A stretch of DNA of 64,000 nt from Paenibacillus sp. OK003. Its GTDB lineage: Bacteria; Bacillota; Bacilli; Paenibacillales; Paenibacillaceae. Every line of letters begins with the position of its first letter. The first letter of the stretch is position 1. Below are positions 47,217 to 58,010 of the stretch, one piece after another. The position numbers and the translations under genes are program-made. Under the pieces are notes generated by a model. The model worked only from the letters and a program-made list of their open reading frames with translations. It searched no databases and was not told where the DNA came from. The stretch spans positions 1-64,000 of the forward strand of contig NZ_FOBD01000020.1 in the NCBI RefSeq assembly GCF_900109515.1, read 5' to 3'.

Positions 47217-48851
47217 TTATGAACCTGCTCTTTGGTTTGACCTGAATTCTGATGGTTTCATGTGAAAATGTTTATGGAACACTTTGGAGAAATATCGCCG
47301 CTCCTTATACCCCGTTGCTTCTCCAATGGCTGTAATACTCCATTCCGTTGTACTTAATAATAAGGCTGCGCTCTCCATCCGCTTATGGGTCATATATTCA
47401 ACAAAGGTTACGCCCATCTGGTTTTTGAAAAGCTGACAAAAGTAACCCGGACTGATGCCCAGCCAATCAGCTACCTCATCAATCCCCAGATCACATTCCA
47501 GTCTGGCGTTCATATACTCACACGCAGAACTGATCAACTCAGACACAGAAGGGCGAGGTACACTTTTCTTATCATGACAAACATAAGCAAGTGCCTCCGC
47601 CAATTCGATTAATTCCTTGATGGAGGTTGCTGAATGCAATGCACTCCAGAAGTGCATTTCGTCTTGTTCAGCCATGACATGTACTTCGCGCAATTCACGA
47701 AGCATATGTACAAGCAGAAAACGCAGGCTGTTTTCGGCTACGCTATCCAGTGCACTCTTATGCTCGCTCATCCGATGTTTGAGCATCACGAGCAGGTCAA
47801 TCAATCCCTGTTTATTTCCCTGTTTGATCCAGCGGGTGATCAAGTCCAAATCCTCTTTTGTAATCCACATTGTTGTCTTTCTGGAAGGTTCTTTGGATGA
47901 CATGATGGAGTGCTCAGCAAATTCTTGTTCCAGCGTATCGCTACGCTGATTAGAATCATTCAGGATCAGCAATCGCTGACAGTGCCGATATCGCTCAGCC
48001 ATCTGATCGTCCAGTTTCACAGGCATATCATCCTGAATGACCCTTGTCTTCATGCCTGAACCCGACTCAAATGTCGCATCTAATTCCAACTGAACCTCTT
48101 GAGCCAATGCATCTGCCCGTATTTTCCATTCATCTGATGCTTCCAGCAACATGCACCATTCTCCCTTTCGGGCCGAAATCAGCAGAGTTCCTTCACAGAT
48201 CCGGTCTGTAATTTCCCTAAGCCTGGAACGGATCATTCCATGCCAGCTTTGGTGCCGGGTCCCAGACCATCCGATCGAATGTTTGAAATACCCCGACACA
48301 TCGATAAGCAGCAGGATATATCGTAACGAAGATGCCTGTGGTTCAGGGGAAGAAGGAAGGGAAGAAAATAACGAATCCTCTTCTTTTCGCATCAGGTCAA
48401 TGATATGTTTGTGCTTCACCCATACTTCCATCTCGGATTTGCGGTGGCGTTCAGCCTCCACTTCCAACCGTTTCTTCTGAATCTGACTAGCAAGCTCACG
48501 CAATTTCTGTTCCAGATCCAGGTAATCGATTGGCTTGCATATGTATTCATGGACATTGTAACGAATGGCGGTACGGGCATACTCGAACTGCTGATAACCT
48601 GTCAGCAAAATAATCTCGCAAGTTTCCCCTTGTTCCCGCAATATTCGAATCAGTTCCAGACCATCCATGGAGGGCATACGAATATCACACAACATGATGT
48701 CAGGGTGAAATTCTGCAACTTTTTCCAGTGCTTCTGACCCGCTTCTGGCCGTACCCACAATTTCAATGCCCATGTCTTCCCATGGCAAAATAAAACTCAA
48801 ATTCTCCAAAATCGGCAGCTCATCGTCAACCAGCAACGCGGTTAGATTCAT
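47217..48851 (-). CDS. YesN-type response regulator, AraC output
   Basis: The 544-residue protein has a receiver domain (1-125) with Asp56 in LCDIRMPSMDG and Lys in YICKPID, a long central linker (130-430) of unknown fold, and a C-terminal AraC double helix-turn-helix (about 440-540: DLGIDEVADWLGISPGYFCQLFKNQMG and TGYKERRYFSKVFHKHFHMKPSEFR). Its ATG overlaps the yesM-like stop (ATGA). It probably activates the transporter operon in which it lies. Confidence 0.93.
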   Translation of the reverse strand: MNLTALLVDDELPILENLSFILPWEDMGIEIVGTARSGSEALEKVAEFHPDIMLCDIRMPSMDGLELIRILREQGETCEIILLTGYQQFEYARTAIRYNVHEYICKPIDYLDLEQKLRELASQIQKKRLEVEAERHRKSEMEVWVKHKHIIDLMRKEEDSLFSSLPSSPEPQASSLRYILLLIDVSGYFKHSIGWSGTRHQSWHGMIRSRLREITDRICEGTLLISARKGEWCMLLEASDEWKIRADALAQEVQLELDATFESGSGMKTRVIQDDMPVKLDDQMAERYRHCQRLLILNDSNQRSDTLEQEFAEHSIMSSKEPSRKTTMWITKEDLDLITRWIKQGNKQGLIDLLVMLKHRMSEHKSALDSVAENSLRFLLVHMLRELREVHVMAEQDEMHFWSALHSATSIKELIELAEALAYVCHDKKSVPRPSVSELISSACEYMNARLECDLGIDEVADWLGISPGYFCQLFKNQMGVTFVEYMTHKRMESAALLLSTTEWSITAIGEATGYKERRYFSKVFHKHFHMKPSEFRSNQRAGS

Positions 48852-50689
48852 TCATCTTCCCCCTGCTCATATTGTGGAATAATACATTGAATGATGGTGC
48901 CATGCCCCGGAGATGAACATATAAACACCCCGTATCCGGCCCCATATTGAATCCTTATCCGATCTGCAACACTTCTTAAACCCAGCCCTCGACGCTCTGC
49001 CATTGAAGACAGTGGCTTCGTTCCCTCAGCCATGATGTATTCAGGTGGGTCTTCTGCCATGTATTCGAATCGAGCCAACATTTCCTGGGGAATACCGATG
49101 CCATTATCCTCAACTCGCAGCACCAGGTTATTTCGTTCCACAAATGCACTGATCCGAAGTACACCCTGATATTCAATTCCCTCAAACCCATGCTGAATAC
49201 TATTTTCCACAAGAGGTTGAAGGGTAAGCTTGAGTATAGATGAGGTGTACAGATGAGATGGAATGTCAATCTCGTACCGGAACAAATCACTAAACCTGTA
49301 ATGCTGGATCTCAAGATAACTCTGCAAGTGCCTTAACTCCTCACTGAGCGAAATCTCCTCCTGATCCTGAATACTGATCCGCAGCATATTGCCGAGGCGT
49401 GTCACCATTTCACTTACTTTACGCCCTTCTCCCCTCATGGCTAGTCCGTTAATGGATTCCAGCGTATTAAATAGAAAATGAGGTTTGATCTGGGCTTGAA
49501 GCACGCGCAGTTCTGCCTTGGCCTTCTGTTCCTGCTCTGCACGTACACGTCGGAACAGACCTCCGATCCGATCCAGCAATTCATTGAACCCTTGGGCAAG
49601 CAGCTGCATCTCATCAAAGCCACTTCCTTCGACCCGGGCATTAAAGTCCCCGTCATCTACACGCCTCATGAATCGCACGAGTACCGCAATATTGCCGGTT
49701 ATCCGGTTCATGAAGAACACATTGAAAACCATCGCAGCAAGCAGACACAGCAGAATAATAATAATCGACCAGCCTGCGAATACATTCGTCTCTGAGGATA
49801 ACGCTTCCCATGAAGCGACACTGACCAGACTCCAATTGTAGTTTTTCAGATGATATTGTGAAATGATGCTTTCACTGCCATCGAATACTGCTCTGGTGCT
49901 GCTGAACCCCGGTCCGTATATTCCAGATCTCACACCCAGATTCTCCATCTTCTCTCCGCTGTAGCGTCCGGAAGGATCGTATACGATCAGACCCTCTTCA
50001 TTGATCAGCAGGAATGAAGTATCCTGTGCAGGATCACTTATTTGCAAATGGCGGAAGATGCGGTCCATCTCCCCTTTTTTAATCTGAACGACCAGAACTC
50101 CAATATTCTGAAAATAACTGAGTTCCTTGACTAACCGAATCTGAGTAAAGACAGGCTCTACGCCCGTTAGCTCAGGATATTCCAGAGGGGCCAGCCATTT
50201 GGGCACGCCGTTGAGCTCCTGGATTTCTTTGAATATTGGATGAACTTTAAATTGTTGAAAAGGAAGTGCTTGAAAATTTTCCTTCGTAAATATAGAGACA
50301 ATCTGGTTATCCTGGGACGAACGCGGACGCAAATCATACAAGAAGGCATAACTGATGAACGGATAGTTGTATAAAAGGGAACGGAAATTACGCTGACTGG
50401 CATTCAGCGACAATTGATTACCGATTCCAAGATCCTGTTTGCTCGGATCTTTGGCGTTCAAAGCCATCTGGAATACCGATGTGGCAATGCCATTGTCCGT
50501 GACATTGTTGATCTGCTGAAAAACATTCTCGATATTATAGCTGATCGCCTGGAGTGCATATTCAGACTGCTGATTGTATTTTTTCTCAATCGTATGTGAT
50601 GTGACCAAGAACATGCCGATTCCAAGCGTGCACATCGGTACAATGATGAGCAACAGAAATGCCATGGCCAGCTTCATCCGCAAGTTCAT
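48848..50689 (-). CDS. YesM-type sensor histidine kinase
   Basis: The 613-residue protein has an N-terminal membrane helix (AMAFLLLIIVPMCTLGIGM), an extracellular Cache-like sensor (30-300), a second membrane helix (SIIIILLCLLAAMVFNVFF), HAMP (330-380), and the HisKA_7TM-like YesM kinase core with the phospho-His in KPHFLFNTLESI and ATPase motifs ENSIQHGFE and VEDNGIGIP. It likely senses a sugar or its binding protein outside the cell. Confidence 0.94.
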   Translation of the reverse strand: MNLRMKLAMAFLLLIIVPMCTLGIGMFLVTSHTIEKKYNQQSEYALQAISYNIENVFQQINNVTDNGIATSVFQMALNAKDPSKQDLGIGNQLSLNASQRNFRSLLYNYPFISYAFLYDLRPRSSQDNQIVSIFTKENFQALPFQQFKVHPIFKEIQELNGVPKWLAPLEYPELTGVEPVFTQIRLVKELSYFQNIGVLVVQIKKGEMDRIFRHLQISDPAQDTSFLLINEEGLIVYDPSGRYSGEKMENLGVRSGIYGPGFSSTRAVFDGSESIISQYHLKNYNWSLVSVASWEALSSETNVFAGWSIIIILLCLLAAMVFNVFFMNRITGNIAVLVRFMRRVDDGDFNARVEGSGFDEMQLLAQGFNELLDRIGGLFRRVRAEQEQKAKAELRVLQAQIKPHFLFNTLESINGLAMRGEGRKVSEMVTRLGNMLRISIQDQEEISLSEELRHLQSYLEIQHYRFSDLFRYEIDIPSHLYTSSILKLTLQPLVENSIQHGFEGIEYQGVLRISAFVERNNLVLRVEDNGIGIPQEMLARFEYMAEDPPEYIMAEGTKPLSSMAERRGLGLRSVADRIRIQYGAGYGVFICSSPGHGTIIQCIIPQYEQGEDE

Positions 50690-50720
50690 TTCCCGTTCTC
50701 CCTATATAACGCATCGTTAA

Positions 50721-51551
50721 TTAACCTTTAACACTACCTGCCGTTACGCCTTCAATGATTTTCTCCTGCAATATGGCGTAGATTACAACAACCGGTACAA
50801 CACTGTATACAATGCCTGCTGACATCTGGGCATAGTTCATTTGATACTGATCACGAAACTGGACCATGCCGACAGGCAGTGTACGCAGTTTATCAGTGGA
50901 TAAGAAATAGTTGGCGAGTAAAAATTCGTTCCAGTTGCCGAGGAAATTCACGATAAAGACCGTAACAATGGCTGGAACTGTAAGGGGTATCACTATTCTA
51001 GCAAAGATACCCGGAGCCCTCAACCCATCCATAACCGCGGCTTCCTCAATTTCGCCAGGGAGCGACCGCATAAAGGCAGCCAGTATAATAATCGTAAACG
51101 GAATTGCATTCGCAACATAAGGAATGATCAGCGCCAAATGCGTATCCAAAATGCCGAGCTTGCGGACAAGCAAGTAAATCGGCAGCATGAGCGCATTGTT
51201 TGGAATCAGCATACCCGCCAGAATGAGACTGTACAGTAACATGCTCCATTTGCGGTGTCTCATCCGCGTTATAGCAAAAGCAAACATGGCACCAAGTATA
51301 ATGGTTCCGACTGAAGACAAGACCGAAATGTACATACTGTTCCAGAAATACGTTCCAATCTTGGCATTTACCCAAGCCTCTACGTAGTTATTAAACACCC
51401 AAGTGGAAGGCAGACCGAACGGATTCAATGCAATTTCGTTGTTATCCTGCTTGAATGAAGAAAAGATTACGAATAAAAAGGGAAACAGAATCGCAAGTAG
51501 ATACAACATCAACAAAACATGAGGTATACTGCCTTTTATGTTCTTTGCCAT
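50721..51551 (-). CDS. Sugar ABC transporter permease (MalG type)
   Basis: The 276-residue permease has six membrane helices and the EAA motif EEAAVMDGLRAPGIFARIVIPL. Its ATG shares one base with the stop codon of the previous permease, preceded by AAAGGGTGG, so translation is coupled. No ATPase gene is in the operon. A shared MsmX-type ATPase elsewhere is expected for this class. Confidence 0.93.
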   Translation of the reverse strand: MAKNIKGSIPHVLLMLYLLAILFPFLFVIFSSFKQDNNEIALNPFGLPSTWVFNNYVEAWVNAKIGTYFWNSMYISVLSSVGTIILGAMFAFAITRMRHRKWSMLLYSLILAGMLIPNNALMLPIYLLVRKLGILDTHLALIIPYVANAIPFTIIILAAFMRSLPGEIEEAAVMDGLRAPGIFARIVIPLTVPAIVTVFIVNFLGNWNEFLLANYFLSTDKLRTLPVGMVQFRDQYQMNYAQMSAGIVYSVVPVVVIYAILQEKIIEGVTAGSVKG

Positions 51552-52435
51552 CAATATTCCACCCTTTCGTTGCGTCTCGCCACCAGCAACTGATATACCG
51601 CGGTGAGCACAAGCGTCAGAGCAAAGATCAGAACCGCAATCGTATTGCCATAACCGTATTTAAAATTGGTAATCGCGTATTTGATCATATACGTGGCAAG
51701 CACTTCGGTAGAGCCTGCGGGTCCACCTTTGGTCATAACCAGAACAATATCTGCTGCCTTCATCGCCCCGGCAATGGACAACATAATGACGACGGAAATG
51801 ATAGGTCTGATAAGTGGCAATGTAATTTTGAATGCTCTTTGTACGGCTGTTGCTCCATCTATGGCTGCCGCTTCATCCAGATCCTTGGGAATAGCCAGAA
51901 TGGCCGCCAAAACCATGACAATATAGAATCCCGTCCACTGCCAAGCATTGGTTACGAGAATGGATATCATTGCGAACCGATTATCGGATAGCCAATAGAC
52001 CGGCGAAATACCTACGGTTTCAAGTAACTGATTCAACAGGCCGATGTTAGGCTCGTAGATGAATCCCCACAGAATACCGATGACGGCCGTTGACATAATG
52101 GAAGGCAAAAAGACGGCTGTTTTGTACAATCCCTTCAATTTCTTTACGTTTGCAATGAGCAGGGAAAACAGCACAATGAGAGGCACCTGGATCAAAACAG
52201 AAAATGCGATAAAGAAACCGTTATTGCGAGTTGAAATCCAAAAACGTTCATCTGTCAGTGCCTTCGCATAATTGGACAGTCCCACAAAACGCGGCTCTGC
52301 GGATACCCCGTTCCAGCTGGTCAGACTGTAATAGAGTGAACTTCCGATAGGATACAAGAAAAACATGATAAACAAGATCAGTGCCGGCAACACAAACAAC
52401 GTATAGATCAGCGGGCTGCGGAGTGAAGTGTTCAT
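51551..52435 (-). CDS. Sugar ABC transporter permease (MalF/UgpA type)
   Basis: The 294-residue permease has six membrane helices and the EAA loop DEAAAIDGATAVQRAFKITLPL. GGAGG lies just before the ATG. It forms the membrane channel with the MalG-type permease encoded next. Confidence 0.93.
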   Translation of the reverse strand: MNTSLRSPLIYTLFVLPALILFIMFFLYPIGSSLYYSLTSWNGVSAEPRFVGLSNYAKALTDERFWISTRNNGFFIAFSVLIQVPLIVLFSLLIANVKKLKGLYKTAVFLPSIMSTAVIGILWGFIYEPNIGLLNQLLETVGISPVYWLSDNRFAMISILVTNAWQWTGFYIVMVLAAILAIPKDLDEAAAIDGATAVQRAFKITLPLIRPIISVVIMLSIAGAMKAADIVLVMTKGGPAGSTEVLATYMIKYAITNFKYGYGNTIAVLIFALTLVLTAVYQLLVARRNERVEY

Positions 52436-52524
52436 GATCTACCTCCTTCAGTGACTTCAACTTCTTATGCTCATGTATAGAGCAGATTCCTCAGCAGTGT
52501 AATTCTTTAGATTAGACCAAGGGT

Positions 52525-52555
52525 TTTACCCCGGCAGAGTTCCAACCGGGGTAAA
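52525..52555 (-). other. Intercistronic hairpin after the binding-protein gene
   Basis: TTTACCCCGG and CCGGGGTAAA form a perfect 10-bp stem between the binding-protein gene and the first permease gene. On the minus strand AACCC follows, so there is no good T-run. Stems at this place commonly protect the upstream message, allowing more binding protein than permease. Confidence 0.65.
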
Positions 52556-52606
52556 CCAGCATGGTGTTAGCAGGTACGTTTCTTTGCTTGAAAGATCGTT
52601 TATTGT

Positions 52607-53968
52607 TTATTCTACTGAAGCGTTTGCCTCTTCCTGAACCTTTTGCAATTCTTCGGCCATCTTCTCTGGCGTCGTTTGTCCACCAATCAGCTTCTGAATT
52701 TGCAGATTGCTGATCTCTGTCGTTACATCAGCCTGAACGAGCGCATCGAATGCGGGGAATGAAGTCTGCGATGCATTCAGAACAGCTACGATTTCTTTCA
52801 TCAAATCGTCGGTGATGCTGTCTGTCAGCACTTTTTCATCCAGTTTCATCGCTGGTAACACACCGTCTTCTACGAGTCCACGTACTTGCATATCTTCGTT
52901 GTAGAAGTTTTTGATAAAGGCTTTAACCGCCGCAAGCTTCTGAGGATCATCCGCAACCGCTGCGGAGAAGCCGTATCCGTTATTGACGTCACGCATCAGG
53001 GCTGTCTGATCTCCTGCACCGTTCTCTACCGGAGGCATATTGAAGAAACCAACCTTGCCAATGAGGGACTCACCGCTCTGTCCTTCCTTGAATACAGACG
53101 ATTTCCACGTTCCGTCATACATCAGAATCGCTTCACCACTCGTAAATTGAGTTGTATATTCTGCATATTCAAAGCCAAGCTCGCCTTTTTTGAAGTACCC
53201 TTTATCCACCCATTCCTTATGCTTCGCGAATCCCGCGACAACGCCTGGATCAGTCCACTTGGCTTCGCCTGTAGCAAACTTCGCCGTAATATCAGGTCCG
53301 GCGTAACGGGACCACAGGTGGTTCGTTAACATGAGTGGAACCCAGCCTGCTTTGGAAGCAGAAGCAAGTGGAACCTTGCCGTCAGCCTTGATCTCAGCGA
53401 GCATATTATCCAGCTCAGCCATTGTTGAAGGCGCTTTCCAACCTTTTTGTGCAAAATACTCTTTATTGTAGAAGAAGCCTTCACCTGATCCACCAATAGG
53501 CAGTCCGTACACTTTGCCTTCATAGGTGAATGGTTCAAGTGATGAAAATTGGTCCTGGATGCCCAGCTCTTGCAAGATCGGTGTGAGATCCAACAACATG
53601 CCTTCTTTGGCATATACTTTGGAGTCCGGACTACCGAACAATTCGAAGATATCCGGCGGATTGCCTGCTGCCATCTCACCACGAAGTTTCTCCTTGCGGT
53701 TTACATCAGATTCAACTCCGTCCAGTGTAAAGGTCAGGTTGGGTACTTCGCTCTCCACTTTGGCTACAACGTCCTGCAGAATGGCCAGCCTTTTTTGTTT
53801 GTCGGCACCCACCTGAGTGTGACGGAGAAGCATTTCAACCGGTTCCTTGCTTGTCTCAGGCGTATTGCCTGCTCCCTGTTGTGGTTCGTTGGTTGAGCTC
53901 GAACAACCCGCCAATGTCCATGATGTAATTAGCAATAATGAAAGCAGTAATGTCATTCCTTTTTTCAT
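52607..53968 (-). CDS. Extracellular sugar-binding lipoprotein
   Basis: The 453-residue solute-binding protein has a lipoprotein signal (TLLLSLLLITSWTLAGCSS, lipobox LAGC) and the family-1 fold with NPPDIFELFGSPDSKVYAKEGMLLDLTP, YEGKVYGLPIGGSGEGFFYNKE and GEAILMYDGTWKSS. GGGGGG precedes the ATG at 53968. A longer frame adds ten residues. The ligand is not set by sequence; the NagZ-type enzyme in the operon suggests GlcNAc-containing oligosaccharides. Confidence 0.92.
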   Translation of the reverse strand: MKKGMTLLLSLLLITSWTLAGCSSSTNEPQQGAGNTPETSKEPVEMLLRHTQVGADKQKRLAILQDVVAKVESEVPNLTFTLDGVESDVNRKEKLRGEMAAGNPPDIFELFGSPDSKVYAKEGMLLDLTPILQELGIQDQFSSLEPFTYEGKVYGLPIGGSGEGFFYNKEYFAQKGWKAPSTMAELDNMLAEIKADGKVPLASASKAGWVPLMLTNHLWSRYAGPDITAKFATGEAKWTDPGVVAGFAKHKEWVDKGYFKKGELGFEYAEYTTQFTSGEAILMYDGTWKSSVFKEGQSGESLIGKVGFFNMPPVENGAGDQTALMRDVNNGYGFSAAVADDPQKLAAVKAFIKNFYNEDMQVRGLVEDGVLPAMKLDEKVLTDSITDDLMKEIVAVLNASQTSFPAFDALVQADVTTEISNLQIQKLIGGQTTPEKMAEELQKVQEEANASVE

Positions 53969-54124
53969 TCGTATGACCCCCCTCAAGATATTGAGCATTT
54001 GGCTTTACACTCTGATTATAAAAAGTTGTAGCTAACATCGTAAGGATGACAATTCATCAATGGAGGGATAAAATCCTTCACTGGAGAAATAATCTTGCAT
54101 TTACAATGGATAACAGCAAAAAAA

Positions 54125-54155
54125 CAGCCCCTGCGAAACATGTTCGCAAAGACTG
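54125..54155 (-). terminator. pflBA terminator
   Basis: On the minus strand CAG-GCGAA and TTCGC-CTG arms form an imperfect hairpin, followed by seven T residues. Confidence 0.7.
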
Positions 54156-54189
54156 CTTGGTTGGAAGAAATGTATATAACTGTAGTTAC

Positions 54190-54939
54190 TTAATTAGAGC
54201 AAGTCATGCCCGCTGTTTCCGTACGACCTTGTTCAATCAAACGATACGCCCGCTCTACTTCCTCATCACTTGGAGAAGGAACTCCATCGAGCGGATAGAC
54301 TTTCCCCAGCGCCTGCCATTTGTAAATACCCATCTGATGATAAGGCAGAATTTCGAACTTCTCGACTCCATTTAGCGTTCCAATAAACCGCCCCAGATTG
54401 AGCAAGTCTTCTTCCTCATTGTGAATCCCTGGCACATACACGTGGCGAATCCACATTTTTCGTCCATTGTCCGATAACCATTGTGCGGTGCGCAATGTTC
54501 TCTCGTTGGATTTGCCTGTCAGCTTGATATGTTTCTCATCATTGATGTGCTTCAGATCCAGCAAAACGAGATCCGTGTTATCCAACAAATCATGAATCCG
54601 ATCCGGTTCATTGAAACCATTGCTGTCCAGCGTAGTGTGCAATCCCCAGCGGCGTTTCGCTTCTTTGAAAACTTCGGCTACAAAATGAGCCTGTAATGTT
54701 GGCTCCCCGCCGGATACCGTAAGTCCTCCGCCGGAACTGCGATAATAGGACAAGTACGGCTCGATTTCAGCCAGTACCTCCTCCACGCTCATTTCCCTGC
54801 CACCATCCAGTGCCCATGTATCCGGATTGTGACAATACTGGCATTTGAGCAGACATCCCTGCATAAAAAGCACGAAGCGGATGCCTGGGCCGTCAACCGT
54901 CCCGAAAGTTTCGAGTGAATGAATATGTCCATTAACCAT
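54190..54939 (-). CDS. pflA: Pyruvate formate-lyase activating enzyme
   Basis: PflA is a radical-SAM enzyme that places the glycyl radical on PflB. The 249-residue protein has FVLFMQGCLLKCQYCHNPDTW with the CxxxCxxC cluster ligands and the SAM motif SGGGLTVSGGEP. GGAAGAGG precedes the ATG. It follows pflB by 83 bases as in most pfl loci. Confidence 0.96.
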   Translation of the reverse strand: MVNGHIHSLETFGTVDGPGIRFVLFMQGCLLKCQYCHNPDTWALDGGREMSVEEVLAEIEPYLSYYRSSGGGLTVSGGEPTLQAHFVAEVFKEAKRRWGLHTTLDSNGFNEPDRIHDLLDNTDLVLLDLKHINDEKHIKLTGKSNERTLRTAQWLSDNGRKMWIRHVYVPGIHNEEEDLLNLGRFIGTLNGVEKFEILPYHQMGIYKWQALGKVYPLDGVPSPSDEEVERAYRLIEQGRTETAGMTCSN

Positions 54940-55022
54940 GCTGCCTCTTCCTTTCTGTATCGCATCCGCTGTGCGTTTAATATGGAGGTTCTACTCCTTT
55001 GAACCGTTGAGTTAAACCCGTG

Positions 55023-57281
<2,259 letters not shown>

Positions 57282-57363
57282 AGTAATCCCTCCACAAATT
57301 TGGATTTCCGGACACATGACAGAATGCTTCACTCGTCTCATCTGTGCCCAGAGCCGCGATTAA

Positions 57364-57379
57364 TGTGATAAATTTCACA
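57364..57379 (-). promoter_or_regulatory. Third Fnr-type site in the pflB leader
   Basis: TGTGATAAATTTCACA is a perfect TGTGA-N6-TCACA palindrome. Its centre is 69.5 bases downstream of the predicted pflB start of transcription, so it would not activate that promoter in the usual way. No -10 lies at the right distance for a second promoter. It also resembles a Rex operator, TTGTGAA-N4-TTCACAA. Confidence 0.6.
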
Positions 57380-57447
57380 TGTAATCCGGAACATGTTCTC
57401 TCTACTTGGGAACCGGAACCGCGGATGAATGTTTTTCTTACATTTTC

Positions 57448-57511
57448 AGTATACGTCTTCGTTCTTTCATCATCTGTGATTTTTATCACAAAGTTTGTGA
57501 CCATCCTCACT
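57448..57511 (-). promoter_or_regulatory. pflBA promoter, class II Fnr activation
   Basis: On the minus strand TATACT lies at 57448-57453, giving a start near 57441. The perfect site TGTGA-N6-TCACA at 57475-57490 is centred exactly 41.5 bases before. A second site with one mismatch, TGTGA-N6-TCACT (57496-57511), is centred 21 bases further upstream, two helical turns. There is no -35 hexamer. The 729-base gap between adhE and pflB also holds the long-hairpin elements and the site in the leader. Confidence 0.8.
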
Positions 57512-57531
57512 TCACCTGTGCTGTGTCATGG

Positions 57532-57898
57532 TGAACCCTGAACTATTCACACTTATCCACTGCGCGGGCAGAACAACTTCCGATCGCTGTTCAAATCCGA
57601 TTTCCCGAATTGAACAATATAATTTGAACGAAAGGATATGTACACTAGCCACTCCGAGGATAGAACAACCTTCCGATCGCTGTTACCCCCAGATTTTGTT
57701 GATTCCCTTTATAAAAGGTAAAATCCGGGGATAAAGGCGAGCGCTATCGCTTCTTCAGGTTTTTTCTCTCCTCTCCGTTATCGTGTACATGTATGGTTCA
57801 AACTATATAGCATAGAAGGTTGAAATCGTGCTTGAAGCAAACGCTTCGCTTCTTCCGTTTTTTCTGCCCTCTCCGTTATGGTGTGACTACTTGGTTCA
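57532..57898. repeat. Outer long-hairpin element, apparently split
   Basis: TGAAC (57532-57536) pairs with GTTCA (57894-57898), TCACA (57547-57551) with TGTGA (57882-57886), and GGGCAGAA (57566-57573) with TTCTGCCC near 57861-57871. The left half continues with CAACTTCCGATCGCTGTT, and the right half has ACGCTTCGCTTCTTC before TTCTGCCC. Both match the respective ends of copy 1. The central stem is replaced by a whole second element. Confidence 0.6.
57623..57802. repeat. Inner long-hairpin element, copy 2
   Basis: Outer arms TTTGAAC/GTTCAAA (57623-57629, 57796-57802) and ATGTACAC/GTGTACAT (57638-57645, 57783-57790) are perfect. The core stem TTACCCCCAGATTTT pairs with AAAATCCGGGGATAA with two mismatches, both of which become G-U in minus-strand RNA. 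The terminal loop pairs CCTTT/AAAGG where copy 1 has CCCTAT/ATAGGG. The segment GGCGAGCGC-TTCGCTTCTTCAGG-like also matches copy 1. Confidence 0.75.
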
Positions 57899-57950
57899 AA
57901 AAGTAACATCACGAATTCCGTGTAACCTTTTACAGGAAAGACGGCAATCG

Positions 57951-57972
57951 GGGCTCCCCTTTCGGGGAACCC
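57951..57972 (-). terminator. Hairpin downstream of adhE
   Basis: GGGTTCCCC and GGGGAGCCC form a stem with a GAAA tetraloop on the minus strand. No T-run follows directly, so termination may be weak. It is the best candidate for the end of adhE. Confidence 0.5.
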
Positions 57973-58010
57973 TGACTATATCTGCCTGAATCCTGCTGTT
58001 GCTTTAGTTG

